Notes: generated from the letters alone by a model not told the origin. Shown: positions 1 to 9,070, counted from the first letter of the stretch. The stretch is 64,000 nucleotides of DNA from Winogradskyella arenosi (GCF_003337305.1 NZ_QPJO01000006.1:62001-126000), one strand, 5' to 3'. A program made the numbers and translations.

Positions 1-223
1 GAGGGTGTCCTAATCTAATATAGTCGTAGGCGGTAGGTAATGTACTTAAGGCCGCTGTCCCTGAATCCTTAGATTTAAACAATGCTTCAAAGGCGTCTAA
101 AAATTCAATCTTAGCCAATTTTTCATTGTAAATGTCTAAGCGATGCGTTGTTAGATTTAGCCAATCTGAAGGCATGTGTTCTAAAACATCTTTTATATAA
201 TGGTGTATGTTGTGATCTTGCAT
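1..223 (-). CDS. N-terminal fragment of an unrecognised conserved protein (runs off the window)
   Basis: An open frame on the minus strand starts at the ATG complementary to 221-223 and stays open to base 1, giving 74 residues. It begins MQDHNIHHYIKDVLEHMPSD and ends inside the window edge at YDYIRLGHP. There is no signal peptide or membrane segment, so it is probably cytosolic. I do not recognise the family from the N-terminus alone. The coding-like composition and the start about 160 bases upstream of the next gene's stop argue that it is real. Confidence 0.6.
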   Translation of the reverse strand, partial: MQDHNIHHYIKDVLEHMPSDWLNLTTHRLDIYNEKLAKIEFLDAFEALFKSKDSGTAALSTLPTAYDYIRLGHP

Positions 224-384
224 AATTTGCACTTTTTAATAGGGTGTAAAGATACGTTAGTTAAGAATGCCTTTAAAGCCTTACAGAATCTTTGTTATAG
301 TTTTCCTAAGTTTATCTTGGGATTGTTAAAGAATACCGGCTTGCGCTTAGTTCTGTATTTTAGATGAAGCCTGGCGCAGAGCGT

Positions 385-828
385 TTATTTTAACCGTTTT
401 TTTATGGTCTTCCAAATAAAAGTCATGCGAGCTTTAATTTTTCGTTGCTCCGCTATCGCGGTGGCAAAAGCCATAGTGCTCAGTAGGGCTACAAAGGCTA
501 AAGTTCCTAAAGAACCGCCATAACCATTGAAGACGTTTCTTTTACTCATGTAGATTAAAGTAAAAAGGGTGCCTGCAATTGCTAATAAGGCATAATTTTT
601 CATGGTACTAGCGGAGACCATTCCTATGAATGAAGCTCCAATAAATACAACCTGAATGTGTTTTGTTAAGTAAGGGTCTAGCCAATTCGGAAAGCAATAA
701 AAAAAGAGGCCAACGACTAAGGCTAATAAAGCAGAGGCTTTAACAGGGCCTTGCTTTAGCTTTTCACTTATAAAAAAGGTCAAAGTAGCTCCTAAAATAC
801 CGGATATGATAAGGATAAAGAGCGTCAT
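385..828 (-). CDS. Small integral membrane protein, paralogue of the gene next to it
   Basis: A 147-residue protein with about four hydrophobic segments, so an inner-membrane protein. I chose the ATG at 828 (MTLFILIISG) over an upstream TTG because it forms an ATGA overlap with the TGA stop of the preceding gene, typical of translational coupling. The end is basic (KARMTFIWKTIKKRLK). It shares a motif with its neighbour: KRNVFNGYGGSLGTLAFVAL here and SKNLFLGVGGKLGTIAFGGV there, preceded in both by a G-x-x-x-G-M-S segment. The pair looks like an old tandem duplication. Function is unknown. Confidence 0.7.
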   Translation of the reverse strand: MTLFILIISGILGATLTFFISEKLKQGPVKASALLALVVGLFFYCFPNWLDPYLTKHIQVVFIGASFIGMVSASTMKNYALLAIAGTLFTLIYMSKRNVFNGYGGSLGTLAFVALLSTMAFATAIAEQRKIKARMTFIWKTIKKRLK

Positions 829-1385
829 ACAATAAGCCAATAAATAAATGAAGCGGCAATAACACCACCAAAGGCTATAGTACCTAATTTACCGCCAACG
901 CCTAAGAATAAATTTTTTGAGATCATAAAGAAGAAACCTGCTAAGGTTCCTGCGGCAAGAACAAACCAAATGTTAGGTGTGGTTTCTACACTAGACATTC
1001 CTACAAAAGCTCCGCAATAAATACTTGCAGGTAGTTGCTTTAAATAATGCGATTTTTCACTAAGATGCGGTAAGAATGAAGCGATAGTCCCCACTATACC
1101 AACGGCCAATATACTTCCTAAACCTGCCACTATATTTAAAAGATAACACAGTACGGCGCCTATAGGAACCCATAATACAACAGAGAGTTTTTCATAGCCA
1201 TAATCTTCATGATGAAGGTCTAAATATTTATATCCAAAAAATAAGGTAGGGAGAATGATTACGGCAGAAATTACCACAGTAGTCATTGCATCATAATGTT
1301 CTTTGACCACTAAGGTTAAGAACATGACGAGTACCAATAACACAGATATGACCATTAAATATCGAATGGCTTTGTGTCGTCTCAT
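825..1385 (-). CDS. Integral membrane protein, first gene of a tandem paralogous pair
   Basis: A 186-residue protein with about six hydrophobic segments and a basic N-terminus (MRRHKAIRYLM), consistent with an inner-membrane protein. Its C-terminal half resembles the next gene: YCGAFVGMSSVE matches FIGASFIGMVSAS, and GVGGKLGTIAFGGV matches GYGGSLGTLAFVAL. The stop codon overlaps the next gene's ATG by four bases (ATGA), so the two are probably made together and may form a hetero-oligomer. I do not recognise the family and see no catalytic motif. Confidence 0.7.
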   Translation of the reverse strand: MRRHKAIRYLMVISVLLVLVMFLTLVVKEHYDAMTTVVISAVIILPTLFFGYKYLDLHHEDYGYEKLSVVLWVPIGAVLCYLLNIVAGLGSILAVGIVGTIASFLPHLSEKSHYLKQLPASIYCGAFVGMSSVETTPNIWFVLAAGTLAGFFFMISKNLFLGVGGKLGTIAFGGVIAASFIYWLIV

Positions 1386-1491
1386 TAAAAAACAGTTTTC
1401 TTTGAGTTAGCAACCAAGGAACTTTCCCTAGTTATTTGAAGCTTCAAAGTTCTATGAATTTTTTTAAGATGGCAAATAGTTCAGAAGAAAC

Positions 1492-3672
1492 TTATAACAC
1501 CAATAAACCGTGATCGCGTAAGGTGTTTATGGGTTTTGAATACCAAAACAGTTCAAAATCTTCAAATTGAGTTTCAAAACTGGTCTTAATCTGTTTAAAG
1601 GATTGGGGTTTTTCTTGTGGCGTAATGGTTTCTAAAAGGTCTAAAAGCCAATGTCCTTTATCTTTTTCTGTGGTGATTACAAAGCTTTCTGCAGGAGTGT
1701 GAAAGGTGAGTTCTAAAAAAGTCTTCGTTTGTCCCTTTTTAGTTTTAGAAAATTCATAGAGTAACGGCATTTTGCCCAACCATACAATTTTTGCTGTGGG
1801 TTTAATATTGAATGCGGAGTCTTCAGCCAAACAGGTATAGATAAAATCGGGCGCTATTTGAGTTTCAGGAACGTCAAAATCAAACCAATCCTGTAGTGGG
1901 ATTTCAAACCCAATTCCATGCATAAAATTAAAAAGCGATTTTTTTAATCCGAAGCTAAATTCTGAATGGTTAATACCCGTAGAATCTGTAAAATCTACGT
2001 CATTATTGGCAAAGGTAATGGTTTTGTAATGTGGTGAAATTCCGTAGTTCTCGGGGTGTAAACCTACAGGGCTGTGCGCGGTTAAGGCAAACTGATGCCA
2101 AAATCCAGACTGTAAAATACCCATTTCAAAAAGCTGACGTACCATTTCTAAACTGTCTACCGTTTCCTGAACGGTTTGAGTGGGATAACCATACATTAAA
2201 TAGGAATGTACCATGATGTTGGCTTCGGTAAAATGACGTGTAACGCGTGCCACTTGTTCAACGGTAACACCTTTGTCTATTAAAGCCAATAAACGGTCTG
2301 AAGCGACTTCTAAACCTCCGGAGACGGCAATACAGCCCGAAGCTTTTAACAAGGTGCATAAGTCTTGTGTAAAGTTTTTCTCAAACCTAATGTTTGTCCA
2401 CCAAGTTACGCTTAGATTTCGCTTTATAATTTCTAAGGCCAGAGCTTTCATTAAAGAGGGAGGAGCGGCTTCATCTACAAAATGGAAGCCAGTTTCTCCG
2501 GTTTGGGCTATCAAGGTTTCCATACGGTCTACTAAAAGTCGTGCCGCAACAGGTTCATAAATTTTAATATAATCTAAGGAGATGTCACAAAAGGTACATT
2601 TTCCCCAATAACAACCATGAGCCATGGTCAGTTTGTTCCAACGGCCATCACTCCATAAACTGTGCATCGGGTTGGCAATTTCTATCACAGAAATATAATC
2701 CTCTAAAAGTAAATCTGAATAATCTGGTGTGCCTACATCTTGCTGCTTATAGTCAGCTTGAGTGCTGTTATTTTTATAGACAATCTTCCCATTTTCTAAA
2801 AGGAAGGTACGCTTAAAATTAGTTTCATTGTTAACAACAGCTTTATGTAAGAGTTCAATGGGGAGCTCTCCATCATCTAATGTGATATAGTCGAAAAACT
2901 CAAACACTCTAACATCGCTCACGGAACGCAATTCGGTATTTGGAAAACCACCACCCATAGCGACTTTGATATCAGGGTAATTGACTTTTATAAATTGGGC
3001 ACAACGAAAAGCACTGTATAAATTCCCCGGGAAAGGCACAGAAAAACAAATCAGTTTAGGCTTCGTTTTTTTTATTTGTGCCTCTAATAACTCTAAAGTA
3101 ATTTGATCAATATAAGTGTAATCGTCTTGTAAATTATCGTAAAGTTCATCAAAGGAATTCGCACTTTGTCCAAGGCGTTCTGCATACCTGCTAAAACCAA
3201 AATCAGGATCTATACATTCTACAATAAAGTCTGATAAATCTTCAATAAACAAGGTCGCTAAATGCTTAGCTTTATCTTGATGCCCCATAGAGCCAAAAGC
3301 CCAATCCATATCATCGAGTTGCTCAAAACGTGAGGCTTGGGGTAAAAACCCGTCCGTACATAATTGTCTAGCGAACGTTTGATTTTTCCCTTGAAGAAAT
3401 AAAATGATATCTTCTAATGGCTTTAAGTAATGGTCTTTAAGCGCATAAATACGTTGACAGTTTTCAGTTTGAATACGATCGTTTTCGTAAGCCAATTCAA
3501 AAATTTCCTGAAAGGTGCTCTTCGTGAAAAGTTCTAAAATCACTTCAATTCCCAAATCCATCTGAAAAGCTGAAATCTCCTTAGTGTTTAAAAACCCTTT
3601 AAGATAGGCTGTGCCTGGGTAAGGTGTATTGAGCTGGGTAAAAGGTGGGGTAATGAGTAAGAGGTCTTTCAC
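1492..3672 (-). CDS. B12-binding-domain radical SAM protein
   Basis: A 726-residue cytosolic enzyme. The N-terminus (MKDLLLITPPFTQLNTPYPG) and the segment around LICFSVPFPGNLYSAF to KVAMGGGFPN look like a cobalamin-binding fold. The radical SAM domain follows, with its cluster motif at Cys354, Cys359 and Cys362 (GCYWGKCTFCDIS). The spacing is CX4CX2C rather than the usual CX3CX2C. Later motifs (FHFVDEAAPP, AVSGGLEVASDRLL, MVHSYLMYGYPTQT) fit the radical SAM barrel. The C-terminal ~200 residues are not recognisable. The substrate is unknown; related proteins do methyl transfers, ring formation or C-C chemistry. The gene stands alone with a TATATTTG box upstream. Confidence 0.85.
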   Translation of the reverse strand: MKDLLLITPPFTQLNTPYPGTAYLKGFLNTKEISAFQMDLGIEVILELFTKSTFQEIFELAYENDRIQTENCQRIYALKDHYLKPLEDIILFLQGKNQTFARQLCTDGFLPQASRFEQLDDMDWAFGSMGHQDKAKHLATLFIEDLSDFIVECIDPDFGFSRYAERLGQSANSFDELYDNLQDDYTYIDQITLELLEAQIKKTKPKLICFSVPFPGNLYSAFRCAQFIKVNYPDIKVAMGGGFPNTELRSVSDVRVFEFFDYITLDDGELPIELLHKAVVNNETNFKRTFLLENGKIVYKNNSTQADYKQQDVGTPDYSDLLLEDYISVIEIANPMHSLWSDGRWNKLTMAHGCYWGKCTFCDISLDYIKIYEPVAARLLVDRMETLIAQTGETGFHFVDEAAPPSLMKALALEIIKRNLSVTWWTNIRFEKNFTQDLCTLLKASGCIAVSGGLEVASDRLLALIDKGVTVEQVARVTRHFTEANIMVHSYLMYGYPTQTVQETVDSLEMVRQLFEMGILQSGFWHQFALTAHSPVGLHPENYGISPHYKTITFANNDVDFTDSTGINHSEFSFGLKKSLFNFMHGIGFEIPLQDWFDFDVPETQIAPDFIYTCLAEDSAFNIKPTAKIVWLGKMPLLYEFSKTKKGQTKTFLELTFHTPAESFVITTEKDKGHWLLDLLETITPQEKPQSFKQIKTSFETQFEDFELFWYSKPINTLRDHGLLVL

Positions 3673-3709
3673 GGATTATAATTGAGTTTGAAAGTGGAAT
3701 TATGCCTTG

Positions 3710-3717
3710 CAAATATA
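3710..3717 (-). promoter_or_regulatory. Candidate -7 box (TATATTTG) for the radical SAM gene
   Basis: The minus strand reads TATATTTG, a match to the Bacteroidetes -7 consensus TAnnTTTG, about 38 bases before the ATG at 3672. I did not find a convincing TTTG at the expected -33 distance, so the assignment rests on one element. Confidence 0.4.
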
Positions 3718-3873
3718 GAGGTAAAATCTTTGGCCGATTTATATGCGGAAGAAACAAGGGTAAAACCTCGGTAATATAGTTTTATGTTTGAAGAAAAGCT
3801 GAGGTTAAAGAGGGCATCAAAATAGAGATATAGACCTGCTTTTAAGCGGAAATTATTTCAGAAAATTAAAACC

Positions 3874-4818
3874 TTATCCATTTTTTAAAATTTCAGCAAC
3901 GGCCTGTTGATAGGCTCTAGGATTATTTGCTTTTTTTATTTTTTTGAAGGCTTTCTGTGGGTTCGAAAACGATTGGGCAAAGTATTCCCAGAAGCCTTGC
4001 ATCTTCATTTTTATTGGTGTTGGTCCGGAGAGCGCTTCATCATACTGCTGATAAATGGTGTCGTGAAATTCTCTAAAAATATCCCATCTGTTTTCTGGAT
4101 AGGTCCTAGTATCATTTTTAATCATTTGCGGTAAAAACGGATCTGCAATTAGACCTCTACCAATCATAAAATGATCAATACTCGGAAAGCGGAGTTGCAT
4201 GTCTTTTAGCTTGCTTACCGTCGTTATATCTCCGTTATAGTACAGTTTGTGTTTGGTGTTGGCTATACAGGTTTCAAAAGCCTCTAAATTGACACCACCT
4301 TTGTAAAGTTGTTTCCCAATACGAGCGTGAATTGCTATGTTTTTTAAAGGATATTGATCTAAAATAGGAAAAGTGTCTAGTATTTCTTCCGGAGTTTCAT
4401 AACCCATGCGCATTTTCATAGAGACCAAAATATCGGTTTCACGATGGACGCGCTCTAAAATGTGATTAATTTTCTCTGGGTCGCAAATAAGACCCGAGCC
4501 CATACCGCGGTTGGTGACCATAGGGTAGGGACAGCCTAAATTCCAATTTAATTCCTTGTAACCTAACTCTTGAATATAATCGACCACAAATAAAAACTCA
4601 TCAGCGCTGTTGGTCATGATCTGCGGAATCACCTCTAGGTCTGTATTGTTTTCAGGTTGTAAATCGAGTTTGTAAGAGTTTTTTATGATTAACTTTTTGT
4701 TGAATCTTATATATGGCGCATAAAACGTATCAACACCTCCAAAATAATGATTAAAAGCATTTCTAAATCGAAAGTCTGTAAACCCTTGTAGGGGAGAGGA
4801 TAGCAGTGTTAAGGACAT
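3874..4818 (-). CDS. tRNA-dihydrouridine synthase
   Basis: A 314-residue FMN enzyme that reduces uridine to dihydrouridine in tRNA D-loops. The N-terminus (LLSSPLQGFTDFRFR) is the FMN-binding start of the TIM barrel. Cys96 in NWNLGCPYP is the catalytic proton donor, followed by the glycine-rich segment MVTNRGMGSGL. Further signature parts are VSMKMRMGYETPEE, IAIHARIGKQLYKGG and FMIGRGLIADPFL. Length is normal. The length and Dus-C-like end do not let me say which D-loop position it modifies, so I give no gene symbol. It appears to be a single-gene unit on the minus strand. Confidence 0.9.
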   Translation of the reverse strand: MSLTLLSSPLQGFTDFRFRNAFNHYFGGVDTFYAPYIRFNKKLIIKNSYKLDLQPENNTDLEVIPQIMTNSADEFLFVVDYIQELGYKELNWNLGCPYPMVTNRGMGSGLICDPEKINHILERVHRETDILVSMKMRMGYETPEEILDTFPILDQYPLKNIAIHARIGKQLYKGGVNLEAFETCIANTKHKLYYNGDITTVSKLKDMQLRFPSIDHFMIGRGLIADPFLPQMIKNDTRTYPENRWDIFREFHDTIYQQYDEALSGPTPIKMKMQGFWEYFAQSFSNPQKAFKKIKKANNPRAYQQAVAEILKNG

Positions 4819-5006
4819 TTCGTTTTATGTTTTTTAAGTTCAATTTTTAAGATCTGCTAAATAACGAAAAACTAAATTATAAATGCCACTAGGGGGCTTC
4901 AAAAAGGATGATATATAAAATGAATTCCGGTAGTGTGTGCTAAATACCTCTATTAGCCAAAGTTCTATTTTAAAAGAAATGTCTTAAAATGTGAGTTTGC
5001 AGAATG

Positions 5007-5414
5007 TTATTTTACGCGTCTTAAGACTATAGCATTCTCGTCAAATGATGTTGGTCTTTCACCATTGATAGCTAAGTTGAAATTCATGGTATCCGTATCG
5101 GTAAAATCGGCAATGGCAAGAAGTTGTTTAGACTCTCCGGTTCCAAGTTTTGTTAGGGTGAGATCAATTTCAATAGGGGTTGTGGTAAAGTCAACGGTAT
5201 ACGTCATCTTACCTTTTTCTCCGTTAAGGATAAAAGATTTACCACCCATAACTTGACCGTTAAATTCAAATGCAGCGTAGCCTTCTTGGTCAAAAAGAAC
5301 ATAACCCACTTCGTTTTGGTCTTCGCCAATCCATTTACCAACAACCTTTTCTTTTTGGGTTGTGCTGCTTAGAATGAAAAGTGGGAGTATTAAAAAGGTT
5401 AGTAAAAATTTCAT
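5007..5414 (-). CDS. Small secreted protein of unknown function
   Basis: A 135-residue protein with an N-terminal signal peptide (MKFLLTFLILPLFILSSTT). The mature part begins KEKVVGKWIGEDQ and is rich in beta-strand-like segments with repeated glycine turns, resembling small lipocalin-like or DUF-type periplasmic proteins of Bacteroidetes that start with a GxW motif. There is no lipobox cysteine. It starts 11 bases after the PaiB-like gene and is probably co-transcribed with it. Function is unknown. Confidence 0.7.
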   Translation of the reverse strand: MKFLLTFLILPLFILSSTTQKEKVVGKWIGEDQNEVGYVLFDQEGYAAFEFNGQVMGGKSFILNGEKGKMTYTVDFTTTPIEIDLTLTKLGTGESKQLLAIADFTDTDTMNFNLAINGERPTSFDENAIVLRRVK

Positions 5415-5425
5415 AGGTTTTCGGT

Positions 5426-6013
5426 TTAAAATATTTTATTTAAAAATGAGACTATACTGCTTTGGTTAGCACGTATTAATTCGGTCCGTGCCGCTTCTAT
5501 GTCGGTAGGTTTTTTGTCTTGAGAGAGTTTAAATTTACCTTCCCAATGGGTAATGTCAATTTCGAACATGACAATATAATCAAGATTTTTGTCTAATCTA
5601 GGATTATCGGCCTCTAAAATATAGCGATGTTCTGGGGCTTCTAAAAAGTCTGTCATAGCAATTAAGGATTGCTTTAATGCTTTTTTATCCGGATTAATTT
5701 TGATGCGGCCTTTAAGATGGACTTTAATATAATTCCAAGTGGGAAGTTGAGTTGTGCTGTAAATACTAGGAGAAATATAACATTCTGGCCCGCTAAAAAT
5801 AAGGTTTACGATTTTAGTATTTTTAAAATGTTCCACTTGAGGATTATGGCAATCAATGTGGCCAATTAATTTTCCGTCTTCGTAAATGAGGGGTAAATGG
5901 GTTATAAGCGGTTCGTTATTTTGTACTGAAATTACCGTTGCTAAAGGGTAAGTTTTAATTACCTCTATTAAATGATCTTTAGTGTTGTCTTGGTGTTGTT
6001 GGGGTGGATACAC
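5426..6013 (-). CDS. FMN-binding split-barrel protein, PaiB family
   Basis: A 195-residue protein of the PaiB family, a flavin-reductase-like split barrel first described as a negative regulator in Bacillus. The start is a GTG at 6011-6013 giving MYPPQQHQ, which fits the MYxP start common in the family; no in-frame ATG lies nearby. Family-like segments are YPLATVISVQN near residue 22, ITHLPLIYEDGKLIGHI near 42, and a conserved TWNYIKVHLKGRI near 88. The last part (GKFKLSQDKKPTD) is also characteristic. It heads a two-gene unit with the small secreted protein. A DNA-regulatory role here is not shown by the sequence. Confidence 0.85.
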   Translation of the reverse strand: MYPPQQHQDNTKDHLIEVIKTYPLATVISVQNNEPLITHLPLIYEDGKLIGHIDCHNPQVEHFKNTKIVNLIFSGPECYISPSIYSTTQLPTWNYIKVHLKGRIKINPDKKALKQSLIAMTDFLEAPEHRYILEADNPRLDKNLDYIVMFEIDITHWEGKFKLSQDKKPTDIEAARTELIRANQSSIVSFLNKIF

Positions 6014-6092
6014 AATGCTGGGTTTAATGAAAACGAAGAATACGCTAGGCGTTATGATTTTGAACGTTGCGCTTCAGATTTTGGTAAAGTAT

Positions 6093-6100
6093 CAAAGATA
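6093..6100 (-). promoter_or_regulatory. Candidate -7 box (TATCTTTG) for the PaiB-like gene
   Basis: The minus strand reads TATCTTTG, an exact TAnnTTTG match, about 80 bases before the GTG start at 6013. No clear -33 TTTG is seen at 17-19 bases upstream. Confidence 0.35.
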
Positions 6101-6248
6101 GTCTTTTAGGGGCATTCAGACTTCATTTTTCAATTCTAGGTTTTTAATAAATGATGATCTGTTCAGTGCTTCAGCCTGATTTTAAATAGTTTTTATATTA
6201 TTTTGAATTAAATGGGCATTGAAATTTACAATTTTTTATCTTTAGTGT

Positions 6249-6950
6249 ATGTCAGATAAATCGCCTTCGTTTTCAATAAAAAATTGGTCTAATGATGATC
6301 AGCCTAGAGAAAAGCTCCGTGATAAAGGAAAAATGGCTTTGAGTGATGCGGAGTTAATAGCCATCTTAATAGGTTCAGGGAATAGAGAGGAGAGTGCTGT
6401 GGCCTTATGTAAACGGATTTATGCCAGTGCTAATCACAGTTTAAACGCCTTGGGTAAATTGTCAATAAAGCAATTAATGGAATTTAAGGGTATTGGCGAA
6501 GCTAAGGCTATAACTATTGTGGCGGCTTTAGAATTGGGGCGCCGTAGGCGTGTTGAAGAGGCGCTTCAGTTAGAAAAAATAAATTCGAGTCAGTCGGTTT
6601 TTGAAGTGATGCAGCCTATTATTGGCGATTTGCCTCACGAAGAATTTTGGATTCTTTACCTTAATAATTCCAATAAAGTCTTACAGAAAAATCAATTGAG
6701 TAAGGGGGGAATAACCGGAACTCTGGTCGATGTGCGTTTGGTCCTTAAAACGGCTTTAGAAGTTGGAGCTATTGCTTTAATTTTATGTCATAATCACCCT
6801 TCCGGAACCTTAAAACCAAGTAGGGCAGATAAGGACATTACACAAAAGTTAACCGTAGCCGCTAAGAGTTTAGATATTTCAGTACTCGACCATCTTATCA
6901 TTACAGAGAATGCGTATTATAGTTTTGCAGACGAAAATGAGATGGGGTGA
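6249..6950 (+). CDS. radC: RadC family JAB/JAMM-domain protein
   Basis: A 233-residue member of the RadC (UPF0758) family. The N-terminal half carries helix-hairpin-helix-like segments (ALSDAELIAILIGSG, LMEFKGIGEAKAITIVAALE). The C-terminal half is a JAB/MPN domain with the JAMM metal ligands His181, His183 and Asp194 in HNHPSG...RADKD. Despite its name, the family's role in DNA repair is not established. A TATCTTTA box lies at 6237-6244, only a few bases before the ATG, so the transcript may be nearly leaderless. Length is typical. Confidence 0.9.
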   Translation: MSDKSPSFSIKNWSNDDQPREKLRDKGKMALSDAELIAILIGSGNREESAVALCKRIYASANHSLNALGKLSIKQLMEFKGIGEAKAITIVAALELGRRRRVEEALQLEKINSSQSVFEVMQPIIGDLPHEEFWILYLNNSNKVLQKNQLSKGGITGTLVDVRLVLKTALEVGAIALILCHNHPSGTLKPSRADKDITQKLTVAAKSLDISVLDHLIITENAYYSFADENEMG

Positions 6951-7077
6951 TTGGTGTTTTGAGTTTAGAGTCTTGGCTACACAAAGAAATACGGTCTGCG
7001 TATGGAACTCAAAGGATATTAACACACTATTGCAGTTATAATTTATTATTTTTAGCGCTTAGAATCTTCCATAACTT

Positions 7078-8373
7078 ATGTTATTAGTTTATACCCATAA
7101 AATTACACCTCGCGTCACCTATACGTTTAAACACATCTGTAAACGTATTTTAGGAATAGAGGTGGTGTTTACTTCTAAAGTAGAAGATTTTATTGCTCAC
7201 GATAGTTTAAAAATGTCTTATGCCAAGCAACCGCTAAGCAACGAACTTTTTGTAAGAAGTAACGATTTGTTATTTGACAGTGGCTTGTCTGATGTTGAAA
7301 TAAATGTTCAAACTTGGGGACAAACCAAAGGCTTTTTTGCAACTAGCGAGCGTAGTGATTTACCATTCGATATTTTTGCAGCTTCATTTTACTTGTTAAG
7401 TCGTTACGAAGAGTATTTGCCACACGTAAAAGATGATTATGGTCGGTTTCTCGCCTCAGAAAGCTTAGCGTATCATCATAAGTTCTTAAATCAGCCGGTT
7501 GTAGATATTTGGGCCTATAAGCTTAAAGATGTGCTACAAGAGCGTTTTCCGGATTATAATTTTCCTCAGCGTAAGTATACCGTCCAACCCGTTATAGATG
7601 TACCTATGGCTTACTATTACAAAAACAAGGGCTTTCTAAGAACAATAGGCGGAACGCTTAATGATTTAAGACGATTAAAGCTGAAGCAACTCTATGAGCG
7701 TTACACCGTATTAATGGGATTTAAGCGCGATCCTTACGATACATTTAAATGGATTGTGAGAAAACAAAAATCGAGTAAAGTAAAATTTATTGTGCTGTTC
7801 TTAATTGGTGACTATTCAACCTACGATAAAAATATTAGTACCACTAAAAAAGATTTTATTACGCTCATAAAATCGGTGGCCGATTATTGTAGTGTGGGGA
7901 TCAAGGCCTCTTATTTCTCTTTGAGCGATCTTACGGTGCTAAAGAAAGAAAAACTTAAAATGGAAGCGATTACCCATGTAGATTTAAACGCGGTAAGACA
8001 TTCGTTTTCCAAATTAAATTTACCCCTTTCTTATAGGAATTTGGTAGAGCTAGAGATAAACCAAGATTTTACCATGGGTTATATAGATACTTTAGGGTTT
8101 AGGGCTGGGACCTGTACACCATTTCAGTTTTATGATTTGGATTATGAGGTGCAGACTCCTTTGCAAATTAACCCTTATCATTGTTTGGATTTTGCTTTGC
8201 TGAAGTACCACTCACTTTTGGATAAAACCGAACATTTACAAAAAGTAATTAAAGCCGTAAAAGCGGTTAATGGTACGTTTACACCTGTGTTTCATAATTA
8301 CTCCTTTAGTGATTTAGAACGCTGGAAAGGCTTTAGAACCTTGTTTAATTTAATTTTAGAATCTGAAGAATGA
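7078..8373 (+). CDS. Polysaccharide-deacetylase-family protein with an N-terminal DUF7033-like region
   Basis: A 431-residue protein without a signal peptide. The N-terminal ~140 residues (YTHKITPRVTYTFKHICK, PFDIFAASFYLLSRYEEY) match the domain found before polysaccharide deacetylase domains in many Flavobacteria. The rest looks like a NodB-type barrel: VQPVIDVPMAYYY near residue 170, DYSTYD near 258, and FTMGYIDTLGFRAGTCTPFQFYD near 330-350. The canonical HxxxH zinc motif is not evident, so activity is uncertain. The stop overlaps the start of the YjjG gene by four bases (ATGA), implying coupling. The family often occurs in surface-polysaccharide contexts, but no such genes are adjacent here. 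Confidence 0.75.
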   Translation: MLLVYTHKITPRVTYTFKHICKRILGIEVVFTSKVEDFIAHDSLKMSYAKQPLSNELFVRSNDLLFDSGLSDVEINVQTWGQTKGFFATSERSDLPFDIFAASFYLLSRYEEYLPHVKDDYGRFLASESLAYHHKFLNQPVVDIWAYKLKDVLQERFPDYNFPQRKYTVQPVIDVPMAYYYKNKGFLRTIGGTLNDLRRLKLKQLYERYTVLMGFKRDPYDTFKWIVRKQKSSKVKFIVLFLIGDYSTYDKNISTTKKDFITLIKSVADYCSVGIKASYFSLSDLTVLKKEKLKMEAITHVDLNAVRHSFSKLNLPLSYRNLVELEINQDFTMGYIDTLGFRAGTCTPFQFYDLDYEVQTPLQINPYHCLDFALLKYHSLLDKTEHLQKVIKAVKAVNGTFTPVFHNYSFSDLERWKGFRTLFNLILESEE

Positions 8374-9056
8374 AGCAAAAGATTAAACACGTCTTTTTCG
8401 ATTTAGATCATACCTTGTGGGATTTTGATAAAAATTCTGGATTAACTTTTGAAAAGATTTTTCAAATGAATCGTATTGAAGTTGGTCTTGAGGATTTTTT
8501 ACTTATTTATGAGCCTATCAATTTTAAGTATTGGAAATTGTATAGAGAAGAGAAGGTTACAAAATCGGCCTTACGTTATGGGCGTTTAAAAGAAGCTTTT
8601 GATGCGGTAGGCGTTAAGGTTGAAGATGAAATGATTCATAATTTGTCTGATGCTTATATCGATAATCTTTCTACGTTTAATCATTTGTTTGAAGGAACGT
8701 TTGAAACCTTAGATTATCTTAAGGATAAATACCATCTGCATATCATTACCAATGGTTTTGAAGAAGCCCAAGAGAAAAAATTAACGGCTTCAAATATTAA
8801 ACAGTATTTTAAAACCGTTACTAATTCAGAAATGGTAGGGGTAAAGAAGCCTAACCCTAAAATATTTAACTTTGCACTTAGTGGAGCTAAGGCACTGGCT
8901 AGTGAGAGCGTTATGATTGGTGATAATATTGAAGCCGATATTGAAGGCGCTCACAAAATCGGAATGCAAACCATACATTTTGATTATAAAAATTCCGATT
9001 TTAACCACGGATTTAAAAGAATTACCAATTTAAAAATGCTTACGGAGCACCTATAA
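8370..9056 (+). CDS. YjjG-type noncanonical pyrimidine nucleotidase (HAD family)
   Basis: A 228-residue HAD-superfamily phosphatase. Motif I is FFDLDHTLWDF with Asp11 as nucleophile and Asp13 as acid/base. Motif II is HIITNGFEE, motif III is the lysine in MVGVKKPNP, and motif IV is VMIGDNIEADIEGA. The YjjG family removes phosphate from noncanonical nucleoside monophosphates and so cleans the pool. It is translationally coupled to the preceding gene (ATGA). I leave the symbol blank because family assignment rests on motifs and length. Confidence 0.85.
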   Translation: MKQKIKHVFFDLDHTLWDFDKNSGLTFEKIFQMNRIEVGLEDFLLIYEPINFKYWKLYREEKVTKSALRYGRLKEAFDAVGVKVEDEMIHNLSDAYIDNLSTFNHLFEGTFETLDYLKDKYHLHIITNGFEEAQEKKLTASNIKQYFKTVTNSEMVGVKKPNPKIFNFALSGAKALASESVMIGDNIEADIEGAHKIGMQTIHFDYKNSDFNHGFKRITNLKMLTEHL

Positions 9057-9070
9057 AATTAGATTATATT

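Noticed and set aside
2031-2560. Open frames antisense to the radical SAM gene
   Set aside because: Shadow frames of a gene with clear motifs on the other strand.
6012-6110. A coding-looking frame on the plus strand opposite the paiB start (HNAGFNENEEYARRYDF...)
   Set aside because: It has no start codon in frame, is only about 32 codons, and overlaps the likely paiB promoter on the other strand. The length is within chance.
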